A DNA stretch of 64,000 nt from Oreohelix idahoensis (Eukaryota > Mollusca > Gastropoda > Stylommatophora > Oreohelicidae). The translations under genes and the position numbers were made by a program. Shown here piece after piece: positions 42,082 to 53,039 of the stretch. The stretch lies in contig JAMPIV010005014.1 in assembly GCA_024509875.1 (NCBI GenBank), positions 248,001 through 312,000 of the forward strand, written 5' to 3'. The stretch's first letter is position 1. Each line of letters begins with the position of its first letter. The notes under the pieces were generated by a model. It was not told where the DNA came from. It searched no databases and worked only from the letters and a program-made list of their open reading frames with translations.

Positions 42082-43660
42082 AAAGTGGTGGCCGAATGCG
42101 GGGAACGACAGAAAAAAGAAACAAACTTCTGTTCCTTACGCACATGTTAACCACAAATATTTACGATCAATTTTCGATCACATGATCCAGTCGAAGATGA
42201 CGCAGTACTCATTATAATGCCTAACAACGTGACGTCACCGAAAGTCGTGTAGGTGAACTGTCGGAGAAACCAAAGCCGTTTCTAAGTCTAACCAGGGGAA
42301 ACATGAGCCATTGAAGCAAACACACGATATGGACTACAGGAGCAGACAGTCAAAGGCACAGGCCTAGCCGTCGACGACAACGAGCATCAAGTGAAGCAGC
42401 AAATAAAGATAAGTTTAGCTCAATAACTATTGTCGTTAACGTGACAGTGCTAACTGAGTCCATGCCCTCTGCCTACATCGGCATGTTTTTACCTATGTTT
42501 AATGTACTTTTGTTGTCTTAATGTGTTGTTAATTAGTGCATCGGTAGGGAGGATGAACCGAAATTAGATTCTGTGGCTCTCACGATGCCTGAATTGATTT
42601 CGGTCGTTTCGTAGGGAACTTAAACGATTGCATTTTTGGAAGCCCCATTGAGGTTTGCCATTGGACAACCTGCCCAGATCTGCTATCGTTTGACGATTTG
42701 TGTTAGCTGTGCCGTTCCGTAGATAACTGGTGTATTTTATTTGTACTAAGTTCACATTTTTATTCAGTTTTGTATCATGTTCGTTAACTATTTCGTCCAG
42801 TCTACTCTTACTATCAATTTATTTTATGATTGTTAAATGTTCGTCCGTTATGAGTCCTGTGATGTCATCATTTTTTGCAGTCATTTTTTTTTTGTGTACT
42901 TTGCATATTCAGTTGACCTCGGGTCAATCTTTGACCCTTCGTTTTCCGTGTGACACTTCCGCTTGTTTTATTTAGTTCATAAATTCATTTTTAATTGTGA
43001 AAATGTCTTGTTTGCATCTTGACATTGTTTGTACCCTTTAGTTGCATCATTGTTTTGTTTGTACTCATGATATATATTAAATAATACATTAATACTATAA
43101 CATTATATTCAATAATACACTTGTAATTTAATTTAATTAATTTTTTTCTGACATTTAAGGTTAATATGGGACATTGCATAATTATGCAGTGATAGTCCAA
43201 GAAATTAGCACTACAATTTATAAGAGATGCCTAGGGCATAATAATATAATATATATATATATTGACCAAATAAAATAATCTTATAGTCTACCTTTGAGGT
43301 AATAGACCCATTGTATATTATTTAATATACTTTTCTAGTACTAAGAGAGTGACTTAGTACATTGAACAATATAATTACTAGGAATCATACCCAACATTAT
43401 TGGATATTGAGATTAATTGTGTGATGTAATTACATTATAGTTAACAGATATCATAACTATTTATGATATAGTTATTATTTAGATACAATATTGTTACAAA
43501 ATATTGTCTATTAGTTGAACTTAGACATAAGAGTTCAGTACTATTGTGATTATTTATATTGAATATTCCTAAGTTGAGTAAGTATAATAATTACTCTGAA
43601 GCTACTATTGACTATTTTAATCAGTAATTACCAATAATTACTTACCAGATAAAAGTCAAA
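42082..43660 (+). other. Gmr1-a long leader with possible primer binding site
   Basis: TGGTGGCCGAATGCGGGG begins four bases after the LTR, at 42086, and looks like a tRNA-primed site; the tRNA is not identified. The remaining ~1.5 kb is AT-rich with many ATGs but no long frame. A similar long leader is present in Gmr1-b (~1.4 kb), so it appears to be a feature of this group here. Confidence 0.65.
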
Positions 43661-45674
43661 ATGCTTACTATAGACCATTTCGTTAAAATTGGTAAGGAAT
43701 ATGGTTATAAATCTCAAGAACTTCGTCAGTTTGCTGAGGCAGAACTGGAAAAAACATAAAGCAGAAATAGAGGAACAAAAGGCTGCATTAAAGAAAGAGG
43801 AGGAGGAACGTGAGATGAAGCAAATTGCCAAGGAAAATAGATTAAGAGAGATTGCTCAACGTGAAAGAGAAGAGCAAAGAGCAATTACCAAACAGGAAGA
43901 AGAGAATAAATTGAAACGAGAGGAAATTATTTTACAACAAGAAATGGAATTGGCGCGTATTAAATTGGAGACAGCAAGATTACAAGCACAAAGTGCTGAT
44001 GCAAACCAGAATAATAACGCACAAAATGGATCGTCATCCAGCCAAACTAAACATTTCTACAACTTTAAATTACCCACTCTCAACTTAAACGTGGACGACC
44101 TTTCATCGTTCCTGTCACGTTTTGAACAGACTTGCAAAACGAATCATTTGCCCGAAGAGTCATGGGTACTCAAGCTAAATGAATTCTTGGTTGGAGAACC
44201 ATTGACGGCTTCTCAAAATGCTGACCCATCAATAGCAAATAACTACGGTGCTATTAAGTCCTTGCTTTTACGAAGGTTTCACCTGGACGAGGAACACTGT
44301 AGGTTGAAATTTAAGGGAATTTTACCTGAATCTCCAAAAGATTTTGCAGGATTCATTGCGAACATACGCAATACATTTAATAGATGGGTTGAACTGGCAG
44401 AAGTCAACAAATCATACGACAAATTAGTTGATTTACTACTACGGGATAAGGTATTATCTTCGGTTAGCCAGCCATTTTTTGCATATTTGCAGGAGCGTAA
44501 ACCAGGTACTATCGACGAGTTAGAAAAAATTTCTTTAAACTACTGTTCGGCACATCCGAATGCAACCATTTCTAACTTCTCATTAAGAGAACCTCTACCT
44601 GTGGCGTCTAATATGGCCTACAATCATAATAACAAACAAAGACATCACAGTGTAGACAGAAGTAGGTTCCAAAGAAATCACAATGTTAACTTTCAGAAGG
44701 GACATAATAATGATTTCAACAATAAAAATGAGTTCAACAGAGGTAGATCACGAGATAGAAATTATTTACCTCAAACAAACTACCACAATGGTCAACATAA
44801 CACTAATTATAATCGATCACATACTCCCAATAATAACAATAACTGGAATGGTAATAATCATGGCTTGAGACATCGAGATAATAGTTACTATAGAGGACGA
44901 CGAGATAATTCTAACAATTATACTCGGAATCGATCTCATTCTCGGGGATCATCTCATTACAACCATAATACAGGGGCGGCAGTTACAAATAATACTACCC
45001 CTATAGCTCAGGTCCCACTTGACAATAATACAACACAGTCTTCTGCTGCATGTTTTGCTATTAATTATAATGTGGCAAATAGTTGCCAACAATGCAATCT
45101 TATTTTTCAGAAGGCGAAAGAAACAGTGCTTAACTGCGGACATATTATACCACAGGTAGGTCTTGCAGTCAACGATGGAACAGGCTTACTAATTTTTAAC
45201 AGGGGATTAGTTAATGGATCCGTCGTCTCAGTGCTGAGGGATTCAGGATCCACGACGATTGGTATACGTCAGTCGCTGGTACATCCTAGCTGTGCGACAG
45301 GAGAATATGTACGCTGCATGACATTTGGTGGAACTATTGAGTTTTACCCCACAGCTATTGTTCATATTAGAACACCCTTTTTCACAGGGAATGTAAAAGT
45401 ATGTATGCTAAAAAAGCCTATAGCTGATCTGATGGTTGGTCGTATACACGGTAGTAAAGATTGTACTCCAGATGAAATCATAGAATGGGAAAAACATAAC
45501 CTATGCACTGGAAACGCCGTGACGACTAGAGCGCAGACTCAACTCATGGAGAAAGTTGGTGATAATAAAATGGATGCAGACAACCAAGAGGAGTTTGTAG
45601 TCAATTCACCTATTGACAGGGAAACATTTGCAACCAAACAAAAAGAGGATAAATCTTTAAAAAAAATTTTTTAA
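43661..45674 (+). CDS. Gmr1-a Gag and protease
   Basis: The likely start is ATG 43661 (MLTIDHFVKIGKEYGYKS), not 43689: a run of six A at 43749-43754 breaks the frame and the homologous Gmr1-b Gag has a matching N-terminus. Order: a Glu/Lys-rich coiled coil; a capsid region with FKLPTLNLNVDDLSSFLSRF; a SCAN-like helical part, RWVELAEVNKSYDKLVDLLL; an Asn/Arg/His-rich RNA-binding section; and an unusual C466-X2-C469-X13-C483-G-H motif instead of a CCHC knuckle. The aspartic protease has D518-S-G in VLRDSGSTTIGIR and ADLMVGRIHG. The frame ends early because of an extra A in the A8 run at 45659-45666. Confidence 0.9.
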
Positions 45675-45744
45675 GCTGGTTGATAAAGTTGACAATTTAT
45701 CCTCAGGTAATAACAAACATTGGTTTGTTATTAAAAATGACATA

Positions 45745-46668
45745 TTGATTAGATGTTTTAATGACAAATCACAAATGAAACAACAAGTTATGGTCCCGTA
45801 TACTTTTAGACGGTACATTCTTCAACATGCACATGACTCACATTGTGCTGGACATATGGGATATACTCGAACACGATCTCGAGTACTGTCTTCATTCTTT
45901 TGGCCAGGAGTGTCAAGAGATATTTCGCAGTATGTACGTTCCTGTACTACATGCCAAGAAGTGAAAGCACGTGGAGCTTTTCACACGGCGCCTATTCAGG
46001 CTTGCGATATCTCAGTAAGACCTTTTGACAAAATGGCCATAGATATTATTGGTCCATTGCTACCATCGGCCAGAGGACATAGATTCGTCCTTACGTGCAT
46101 TGATTTGTGCACACGATGGCCAGAAGCTATCCCATTAAAGAACACCACTACCACAGATGTAGCTGATGCACTACATCTCATCTTTTCTAGAATAGGGTTT
46201 CCTAGAAAACTTTTATCAGACCATGGGTCACAGTTCATATCTGACACCATGAAGGAAGTCATGAAAACTTGGAACATTGATAGGAATTTAAGTAGTATTT
46301 ATCATCCTATGAGTAATGGTGCGGTTGAAAGACTTAACCGTACACTTAAACAACTACTACATAAGGTTACTGTTAAGCACCCTCATGACTGGGACAGAGC
46401 ACTCCCAGCTGTTCTATTTGCTTATCGGGAGGTACCGCATGAACAAACTGGCTTCTCTCCCTTTGAATTAGTTTTTGGTGCTCCCCCAAGAGGTCCTATG
46501 GGACTAATAAAAGACTTATTAATTGACGAGGAGATGACTCAGGACACTCAGTCATCTTACGAGTATGTGATTAATCTTCGGAAGAACATTATTGAGTCTT
46601 GCCAGTTGGCAACAGCTTCTTCTGAGGCTGCAAAAGCTAAGGCTCGATCTCTACAAAATAGGTCTTGA
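45745..46668 (+). CDS. Gmr1-a integrase, upstream of RT
   Basis: The zinc-binding part has H33/H37 (HDSHCAGHMG) and C67/C70 (CTTC). The catalytic core has D100 in AIDIIGP, D159 in LSDHGSQF and E195 in NGAVERLNRT, a D,D35E signature with all residues present. FAYREVPHEQTGFSPFELVFG follows. The frame stops at TGA 46666, but coding for FPGDEAYVLLPH and, after another break, WNGPYKV at 46743-46763 continues. The integrase therefore ends with a GPY/F-type domain before RT. The Met used here is only the first in the open frame; the true frame continues from the protease after the A8 break. Confidence 0.93.
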   Translation: MIRCFNDKSQMKQQVMVPYTFRRYILQHAHDSHCAGHMGYTRTRSRVLSSFFWPGVSRDISQYVRSCTTCQEVKARGAFHTAPIQACDISVRPFDKMAIDIIGPLLPSARGHRFVLTCIDLCTRWPEAIPLKNTTTTDVADALHLIFSRIGFPRKLLSDHGSQFISDTMKEVMKTWNIDRNLSSIYHPMSNGAVERLNRTLKQLLHKVTVKHPHDWDRALPAVLFAYREVPHEQTGFSPFELVFGAPPRGPMGLIKDLLIDEEMTQDTQSSYEYVINLRKNIIESCQLATASSEAAKAKARSLQNRS

Positions 46669-46832
46669 CGATTACGCCAATTATTCCCAGGCGATGAGGC
46701 TTATGTGTTACTTCCTCACAATAACAATAAATTATTGATATCTGGAATGGTCCTTACAAAGTCATTGATAAAATTTCCGACGTTGATTACGTCTTAGATA
46801 TCAAGGGACACAAAAAGATATTTCATATTAAC

Positions 46833-48068
46833 ATGCTCAAGCAATTTCATACACGTCCTGAACACTTACAGTCAATTTTTCATGAACTAGATGACAACAC
46901 AGTATCTACTTGTTATTATTCCAACTTATCCGTCATCCAGGAAGAAGAATCTTCTTTTCCTGAGGTACAGTTACCGTTACCGGTACCAGTAGTACAACCT
47001 ACTGAATCTTGGCGGGATGTAACCATCTCTTCAACGGTTACACCGCAACAGCGTCTACAGATTGCTAATCTATTACAATCTTATCCAGATGTGTTGACCG
47101 ACATCCCGGGTCGCACATCAGCTATCAGTCATGACATTACTCTCAATGATGATACACCTATTCGTGTACATCCCTATTCGGTTCCTTTACATTTCCTTGC
47201 TAAAACTACTAAGGAACTTGAACAGATGTTGTCTCTGGGAATCAATGAGACTAGTAATTCGCCATTCTCTTCTCCATTAGTGATTGTCCGGAAGAAGGAC
47301 AATAACATCAGACTATGCGTTGATTATAGGAAATTAAATGCTAAGACTATAGTTGACAGCGAACCACATCCACTTATCGACGACTTACTGCCACGTCTAT
47401 CCAACGCAACTATATTTAGTAAGATAGACTTAACTAAAGGTTATTGGCAGATACCACTGACCGAAAAGGCTAAGTACTACACCGCATTTTCCACTCCACA
47501 AGGTCTATACCAGTGGAATGTGATGCCTTTTGGGCTTGTTAATGCGCCAGCTACCTTCATTCGCCTGATGCGACAAATTTTATCAGGTAGACCAGACGTT
47601 ATTGCATATATTGACGACATATGCTTGTTTAGTTCGTCGTTTGAGGAACATGTTTCGGGACTTAGATATGTTTTCGACACTCTAAGGAATTATCATCTAA
47701 CTGCTAAACCTACAAAGGTGCAGATCGCGTGTAATGAGATAACCTTTTTGGGACATATCATTGGATCGGGATATATCCGAACGTTACCTAGTACAGTCTC
47801 CAAAATTCTAAACATAGCAGTTCCTCAGATGAAGAAACAGGTCAGGAGTTTGTTAGGACTTGTTCAATATTACAGTAGATTCATACCAAACTTGTCATCC
47901 ATCACGGCTGTATTGTCTTCATTGTTAAAAAAAGACATGCCGGTGAAGGTGACATGGACTGGTATATGCAATGAAACTTTCAACAAAATTATAAATTTGT
48001 TCTCGCATGAACCAATTTTTAAGACTTCCCGATGCTTCCAAAAGATTTTTCTTACGAACAGATGCTAG
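46833..48068 (+). CDS. Gmr1-a reverse transcriptase
   Basis: It begins in the tail of integrase (INMLKQFHTRPEHL, from 46830 on). RT blocks follow: SSPLVIVRKKDNNIRLCVDYRK, IFSKIDLTKGYWQIPL (catalytic Asp), NVMPFGLVNAPATF and YIDD at residues 259-262. The thumb has FLGHIIGSG and VRSLLGLVQYYSRFIPNL. These are typical Ty3/gypsy RT motifs, not Ty1/copia ones (which have YVDD and different flanks). The last residues are out of frame after an extra T in the run 48016-48020. Confidence 0.95.
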   Translation: MLKQFHTRPEHLQSIFHELDDNTVSTCYYSNLSVIQEEESSFPEVQLPLPVPVVQPTESWRDVTISSTVTPQQRLQIANLLQSYPDVLTDIPGRTSAISHDITLNDDTPIRVHPYSVPLHFLAKTTKELEQMLSLGINETSNSPFSSPLVIVRKKDNNIRLCVDYRKLNAKTIVDSEPHPLIDDLLPRLSNATIFSKIDLTKGYWQIPLTEKAKYYTAFSTPQGLYQWNVMPFGLVNAPATFIRLMRQILSGRPDVIAYIDDICLFSSSFEEHVSGLRYVFDTLRNYHLTAKPTKVQIACNEITFLGHIIGSGYIRTLPSTVSKILNIAVPQMKKQVRSLLGLVQYYSRFIPNLSSITAVLSSLLKKDMPVKVTWTGICNETFNKIINLFSHEPIFKTSRCFQKIFLTNRC

Positions 48069-48423
48069 TAACTACGGCATTGGTGCATGCCTGCTCCAGA
48101 ACCATGATGGCGTTCTACATCCTACCTTATATATTTCAAGAAAGCTAAAGCCGGCAGAAACAAAGTATTCCACAGTGGACAAGGAACTTTTATCAGTTAT
48201 ATGGGCAATAACTAAACTTGAAAAGTTCTTGCTTGGTGCTCCATTCACCATACAAACCGACCAACGTGCTGTAGCATCTTTGCGTCGATCTAACCACAAG
48301 AGCCCAAAACTCGCCAGATATGCAATCATCCTGCAGCCATTTGAATTCTCCATTGAACATATTCCTGGCACTGAAAATATTGTGGCGGATGCGTTGTCAC
48401 GCAATCCTATTGACGACGAATAA
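48007..48423 (+). CDS. Gmr1-a RNase H
   Basis: It contains RTDASNYGIGACLLQ (first Asp), KYSTVDKELLSVIWAITKLEKFLLG (Glu) and IQTDQRAVASL. EHIPGTENIVADALSR, the conserved end of Ty3/gypsy RNase H, follows. Pol stops at TAA 48421 with no integrase after it, which confirms the unusual order. It overlaps the RT frame because of the T-run change. Confidence 0.95.
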   Translation: MNQFLRLPDASKRFFLRTDASNYGIGACLLQNHDGVLHPTLYISRKLKPAETKYSTVDKELLSVIWAITKLEKFLLGAPFTIQTDQRAVASLRRSNHKSPKLARYAIILQPFEFSIEHIPGTENIVADALSRNPIDDE

Positions 48424-49481
48424 TCAACATTGACATTCCTAAACTACGTCAATCATCACTACATTGGATATAACGAAGTATCAACTATAAGGGAACTAAC
48501 CTTGCCTTCAATTTACTATTTATAAACACTATATGCATCACAGAATTGAACTAAAGACAATCAAGGTACACATATTGACATTGAAACTTCGTCTAACGTC
48601 CATACACGATATATGAATATTCGTTGAACAATCATGGAACAATATCTGACGACAAGTCGAACTTATTATCCTGTGTATACTTAATTCTTGGATGCTGGGA
48701 TAAATGACATTTCTTTCCAACGTAAACGTTTGAACATTTTTGCCTAAAAGAATTCATCAGGATCAAGACTATGGATGGATCATCATATCCTATACTAATT
48801 AATTAGTTAACTTAACTTCTTAATTGAATTAATATCAATAAAATGAAATGTGAGAAAAAAATGAAATGAAAGAACAAAAAAAAAAAAAAAAAAAAGAGAA
48901 CGAAATATAAAAAAAAGAAATTATGAAAAGAGAAAATAAATCTCACACAAGTATTAGATTAATATTTTTTTTAATGTACCTATACGTTATTTAGTTAGTT
49001 AAATTAGATAGTTATTATTCACTAACACTTAACACACCCAATTAAGTTAAACTTATATTCGAATTTCTTTCTATTTCTTCTCACTTATTTTGTCTTTTCT
49101 TCTCTCATAACATCGCGTTACATTAGAATCTTAATAATTTAACTCTTAGTTTAATTAATTAATTTAATTTTAATTAGTCAAATTAATTCCTATATGACAT
49201 ACTAATACGACAGACCTTACTTTAATTTAATTCTATCATTCACTATTAACATTGGACATTTTATTTAGTTGATATAATAATATGTATAATATTGATATAT
49301 AATGTGATTAATGTTAGATGACTATGACAAATAGTTAGTTGACATGACCGCGACACGGTTCTACTCAGAACATTGTCGGCCATATGTCACGATTGTATTA
49401 CATTTTTTTTGAAAAATTGTTAAGTCGGATAGATCTTGAAAAAAAATCTATCGATTTTTTTTTCCCCGGTGTACAGGGAAT
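48424..49481 (+). other. Gmr1-a 3' untranslated region
   Basis: About 1.06 kb of AT-rich non-coding DNA between Pol and the 3' LTR, with a purine-rich section at about 48835-48945 including a long A run. The bases before the LTR read ACAGGGAAT, a poor polypurine tract. No envelope gene is present. Confidence 0.7.
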
Positions 49482-50298
49482 TGTTATGTTATATGATATT
49501 AACGCCGTCTGCTAAAGGTTTGCTGACGTGCAAATGTAAAGGTTAAGACATTTAATATATTGCGATAGATGTTTCAATTATTGAACGCTCCATACACGAT
49601 CGATTATGACGTGTCTAGCGTTGTTTGGGTCACAGTCGGTAACTAGGAGACGCTACCCTTTGTTACTTGACCGCCAAGCTGAATAGCTGCGTTTTGTTAA
49701 CCTTCCAATTCAATGGCATGATATAGCCGTTTATATGTGCATTTATGATGGACCAGGGTCAGTCCTAGAACTCTACATGAGAGGAAACTTATGGAGGTTA
49801 GTGATTAACTAAATCCTTGGAAGAAGAAAGATAATCGTCTACTTTATACGAAGTAATTAGACTCACAGTCTCACTGTCGGCAGGTAGCCATTCTATCTGC
49901 GCGTGCATATAGCTGTGATGTTCTGACAACAATTACTGCATTGTATCCTTAAACGGACATTGACATGTAAAACAGCAGTCTACGCTATTGATTGATTGAT
50001 GCATGTACCTCATGTGTGAATTGAACTGTTTATGTATGTGTGTAATCCATATTAAATTGTGAAGGACTCGAACCGGAGGCATTATTCGTTGAATCACGTT
50101 ACACCATTCAACCATTATGAATTATGTATTTTATATCAAGTTGCTGAGTTAATAAGATGAACAGTTGTTTACATCTTGATGCCAAGTTCAGGCATTACGA
50201 CAAACCAAAGGTGAGGTTCACCCCATTCGCGTACGAATATTAACACGATCAGAATTCAAGCAACACAACCAGTAACCACACATGAAAGTCCTTCAACA
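49482..50298 (+). repeat. Gmr1-a 3' LTR
   Basis: Partner of 41265-42081, followed directly by the GAGAT target duplication. Single-base differences from the 5' LTR include G/A near 49928, A/C near 49953, T/C near 49972 and C/T near 50282. Confidence 0.96.
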
Positions 50299-50341
50299 GA
50301 GATACACATAATCATTTCCACATACTTGAATAGAATGGCAT

Positions 50342-51403
50342 GGGCTACACACACACCTCTGATTCATGCTATACAGAGCTTCTACAAGTCTTGCAGAAAT
50401 TATGTGAGGACAGCAAACTATAAGTCAGAAGAGTTCAGGACCACTACTTGTGTAAGACAAGGTGATATACTGTCACCTTATCTTTTCATACTCCTCATGG
50501 ACGATGTCATCAAGTCATGTAAGGAGAGAACAAGAAAGTATTCAGTGGGGTACTGGAAGATGAGACAGATCTGTATTTCAGAGCTAGCATTTGCTGATGA
50601 TGTTGTCCTGATTGCTAAATCAGAGACACATTTCCAATCCAACCTGCAAGTCTGGAAGGAAGAGCTGGAGAAGAGAGGGATGTTCATAAGCAGGTCTAAA
50701 ACAAAATCCATGGTGATATCACGAGAAGAAAGAAAACATCAGATTAAGTTGGGAGAATAGGTCCTGGAGCAGGTCAACCACTTTAAATATCTCGGAGCTA
50801 TTATAGACCGAAAGGGAGGCATCAAAGAAGAGTTGGTCACTTGAAAAGCAGCAGCTGGGAGACTTTTTCTGGCCATAAATTGAGGATTCCTCAGCAAGAA
50901 AGAGGTTGGTAAGAAAACAAAGATGGCTGTATACCGCTCCACCTATATCCCAGTCTTGACATATGGATGCGAGTCATGGGCAATGACTACAACCCACAAA
51001 AGCCAGATCCAAACCTCAGAAATGAGGTATCTGAGGAAGGTGGTTGAAGTAACAAGAAGAGACATGGTCCGCAACCAGACGATACGTCAAGGCCTAAAAT
51101 CCCACCCGCATCAGACCCAAATAGAACAGCCCCAACTAAGATGGTTTGGCCATGTCTGCAGAATGGGAGAAGATCGGCTACCATGACAAGCATGGGAAAC
51201 AAAGAGCCAGGGATCCAGACCTCCAGGATGACCCAGAGTCCGCTGGGAGGACAACATTAGACAATCTTTGAAGGACCGAGGACTAGAATTTAACCAGGCC
51301 AGGAAGAAGACAGCTGATAGAATAGTCTGGCGCTCTCTCTTCCAAACCTCTACACCTCACGGTAGAAGGGGAATGACTAAGTAAGTAAGGGCTACACACA
51401 CAC
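50342..51403 (+). mobile_element. 5'-truncated LINE family B with 15-bp target duplication
   Basis: GGGCTACACACACAC at 50342-50356 and 51389-51403 flanks a body of about 1.03 kb. The 3' end is a (TAAG)n tail. The frame 50326-50760 covers RT from RQGDILSPYLFILLMDD to LAFADDVVLIAKSE (intact FADD). The next frame, 50923-51186, holds the CESWAMTTTHKSQ region. Stops separate them (TAG 50758, TGA 50842). The ATG at 50326 lies outside the insertion and is not a start. It is the longest family B copy here. Confidence 0.9.
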
Positions 51404-51899
51404 ATACCTCCAGAGGGCAGAACACCTCTAGCTCACTCAAAAGCGAAAATCACACTGACTGTCCCTTTGTTCTACTAACGTCAAAAAAATATGCGATCGT
51501 TGTGAACAGTTTTTAACCCACGGATTCATGAGCCATCATGTCATGACTATTTATGAACACTACTATGAGCCCTTCTCATCTGTGTTAAAACATCAACAAC
51601 AATGGTATATGAACATGTATTTAAAGTTAAGAGGGTGTTTTGAGGTGCAAAAACTTCAATTACAAAATAAACAAAATATCTAAGCTACTCAACACCCAGA
51701 ATCCAAAATGCTCGGGGAATGCCATGTTTCGGTTTTCAGAATATGCCCAAAATATCACCCAAAGTTGCCCAAAATATCACTCAAAGTAACCCAAAAAATT
51801 GCCCCACTTAAATTATGTAGTACAATTATTTATAAGAAAAATATTTTTTTAAAACTTCAAACATAAACTTTGTTAAATACCTGCACATGTACTTTCAAT
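51404..51899. other. Intergenic DNA
   Basis: AT-rich. Short direct repeats of GCCCAAAATATCACYCAAAGT lie at 51745-51790. No coding. Confidence 0.5.
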
Positions 51900-52351
51900 G
51901 CTGTAATCACCATCATTAGCTTGGTGTCAGACATCTGTTGATGGACCAGAACAGGATTTTCAGCTCATGAATAGGCAGTAAGACAGATGGCCTTACTGTA
52001 GATTTTACCCAGTGTCATCTGTCTCATTAACAATGGTTTCTGTCTAAGCAGTCGTTCTTTAATTCCATAAACTGCCAAAACTTCTTCATTTTTTCCTCTG
52101 TGCAAAGATTTATGGTCTGACATTAGTATTTGGTATTCTCTGTCCATGTAAAACTTCAGCAGCTTGTCTGTGTTTCTTTATATCATATGCTGTGGTAGTT
52201 CCTACTCCATATTCTTCAGTAAGATGGTGCTCAGAGACATCACAATCAAGCTTCTGCAAATAACTCTACCTTCTGCGCTATCAATAATGACAAATGCTTT
52301 CTTTTCTTATTCCCACTGCTACCCACAGAAGTATCTGCAGCTCTTTTCAAC
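51900..52351 (-). pseudogene. pogo/Tigger-type transposase N-terminal relic
   Basis: On the minus strand an ATG at about 52351 begins a Lys/Arg-rich lead (SGNKKRKHLSLLIAQKVEL). Then, in other frames, come QKLDCDVSVS, EYGVGTTTAYDIKKH and DKLLKFYMDREYQ. This is the DNA-binding helix-turn-helix of pogo/Tigger (CENP-B/jerky-like) transposases. SLHRGKNEEV follows, at the usual position of the second half of that domain. At least two frameshifts and a stop (TGA near 51965) break it, and no DDE catalytic domain is seen. Recognition is by motif order only. Confidence 0.7.
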
Positions 52352-53039
52352 ATTTTCACAATTAAATTAATTTTAAAAAATTAGCTCACAAATATCCACT
52401 CAAAATGAGCTCAGAAATATTCACACTTGGCTGAAAGTGGTGCTTAGACACAACTAATTAGTTGTGTTTGAAAATTTATATCACATTATAGTGCATACAT
52501 CAGCTTATACTGCGCTTGTGCTTCAAGAGGATGAAATGTGATAAACCAAACATTGTGTGTGTTCAGTACCCTGCATACCAGTTAAAAATAATAATAATCA
52601 TTTTTTGTTTGTTTTGGAAACTTAAAAGTAACCCAAAAGTCAGCCAAAACACTTTCCATTTTTCGGTATATCTTGGTTTTTGGATGTTCGAATTATGGGT
52701 TACACATATGGGTTACACACCTGTATAAGAAATAATCAGGTTTACAAAAACTAAATTGATCTTCAAATTATTTGAGTCAAAACAACAGTGTATTTAGTGT
52801 GATCTTTGGCACAGTATGTCACTGACCAACTATTTATAGTTATACAATCATCCATTTCAGCATCAGTGATCCACTGTGATCTTTTTAAAAATTGATTTTT
52901 TTGGTCAAAATTATTCCATAAATTCATTATCATATAGAGATTTTAAAACATCATTCTGAAGGTCCAAAATCTTTAATTCATGTTCTTCTGTCATAGCTTC
53001 CTTGAGCAGTCTTATTTGTATATGGGTAAATAACAGAAA
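52352..53039. other. Intergenic DNA, nothing recognised
   Basis: AT-rich, with no open frame of note. Some of it may be the remainder of the same DNA transposon. Confidence 0.5.

Larger units (their letters stand above)
41265..50298 (+). mobile_element. Gmr1-a: Ty3/gypsy element with integrase before RT
   Basis: It has two 817-base LTRs at a constant offset of 8217 and GAGAT duplications at 41260-41264 and 50299-50303. The internal order is gag-PR-INT-RT-RNase H. RT, RNase H and the GPY-type integrase end are clearly Ty3/gypsy, yet the order is that of Ty1/copia. This is the defining trait of the Gmr1 group, described mainly from deuterostomes. The LTRs differ at about nine bases by eye. Breaks at 43749, 45659 and 48016 are homopolymer changes; one in-frame TGA lies at 46666 and another break lies near 46740. 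Confidence 0.95.

Noticed and set aside
43689..43700. Met at 43689 as the Gmr1-a Gag start
   Set aside because: ATG 43661 gives an N-terminus homologous to Gmr1-b Gag once the A6 run is taken into account; 43689 is in the wrong frame there.
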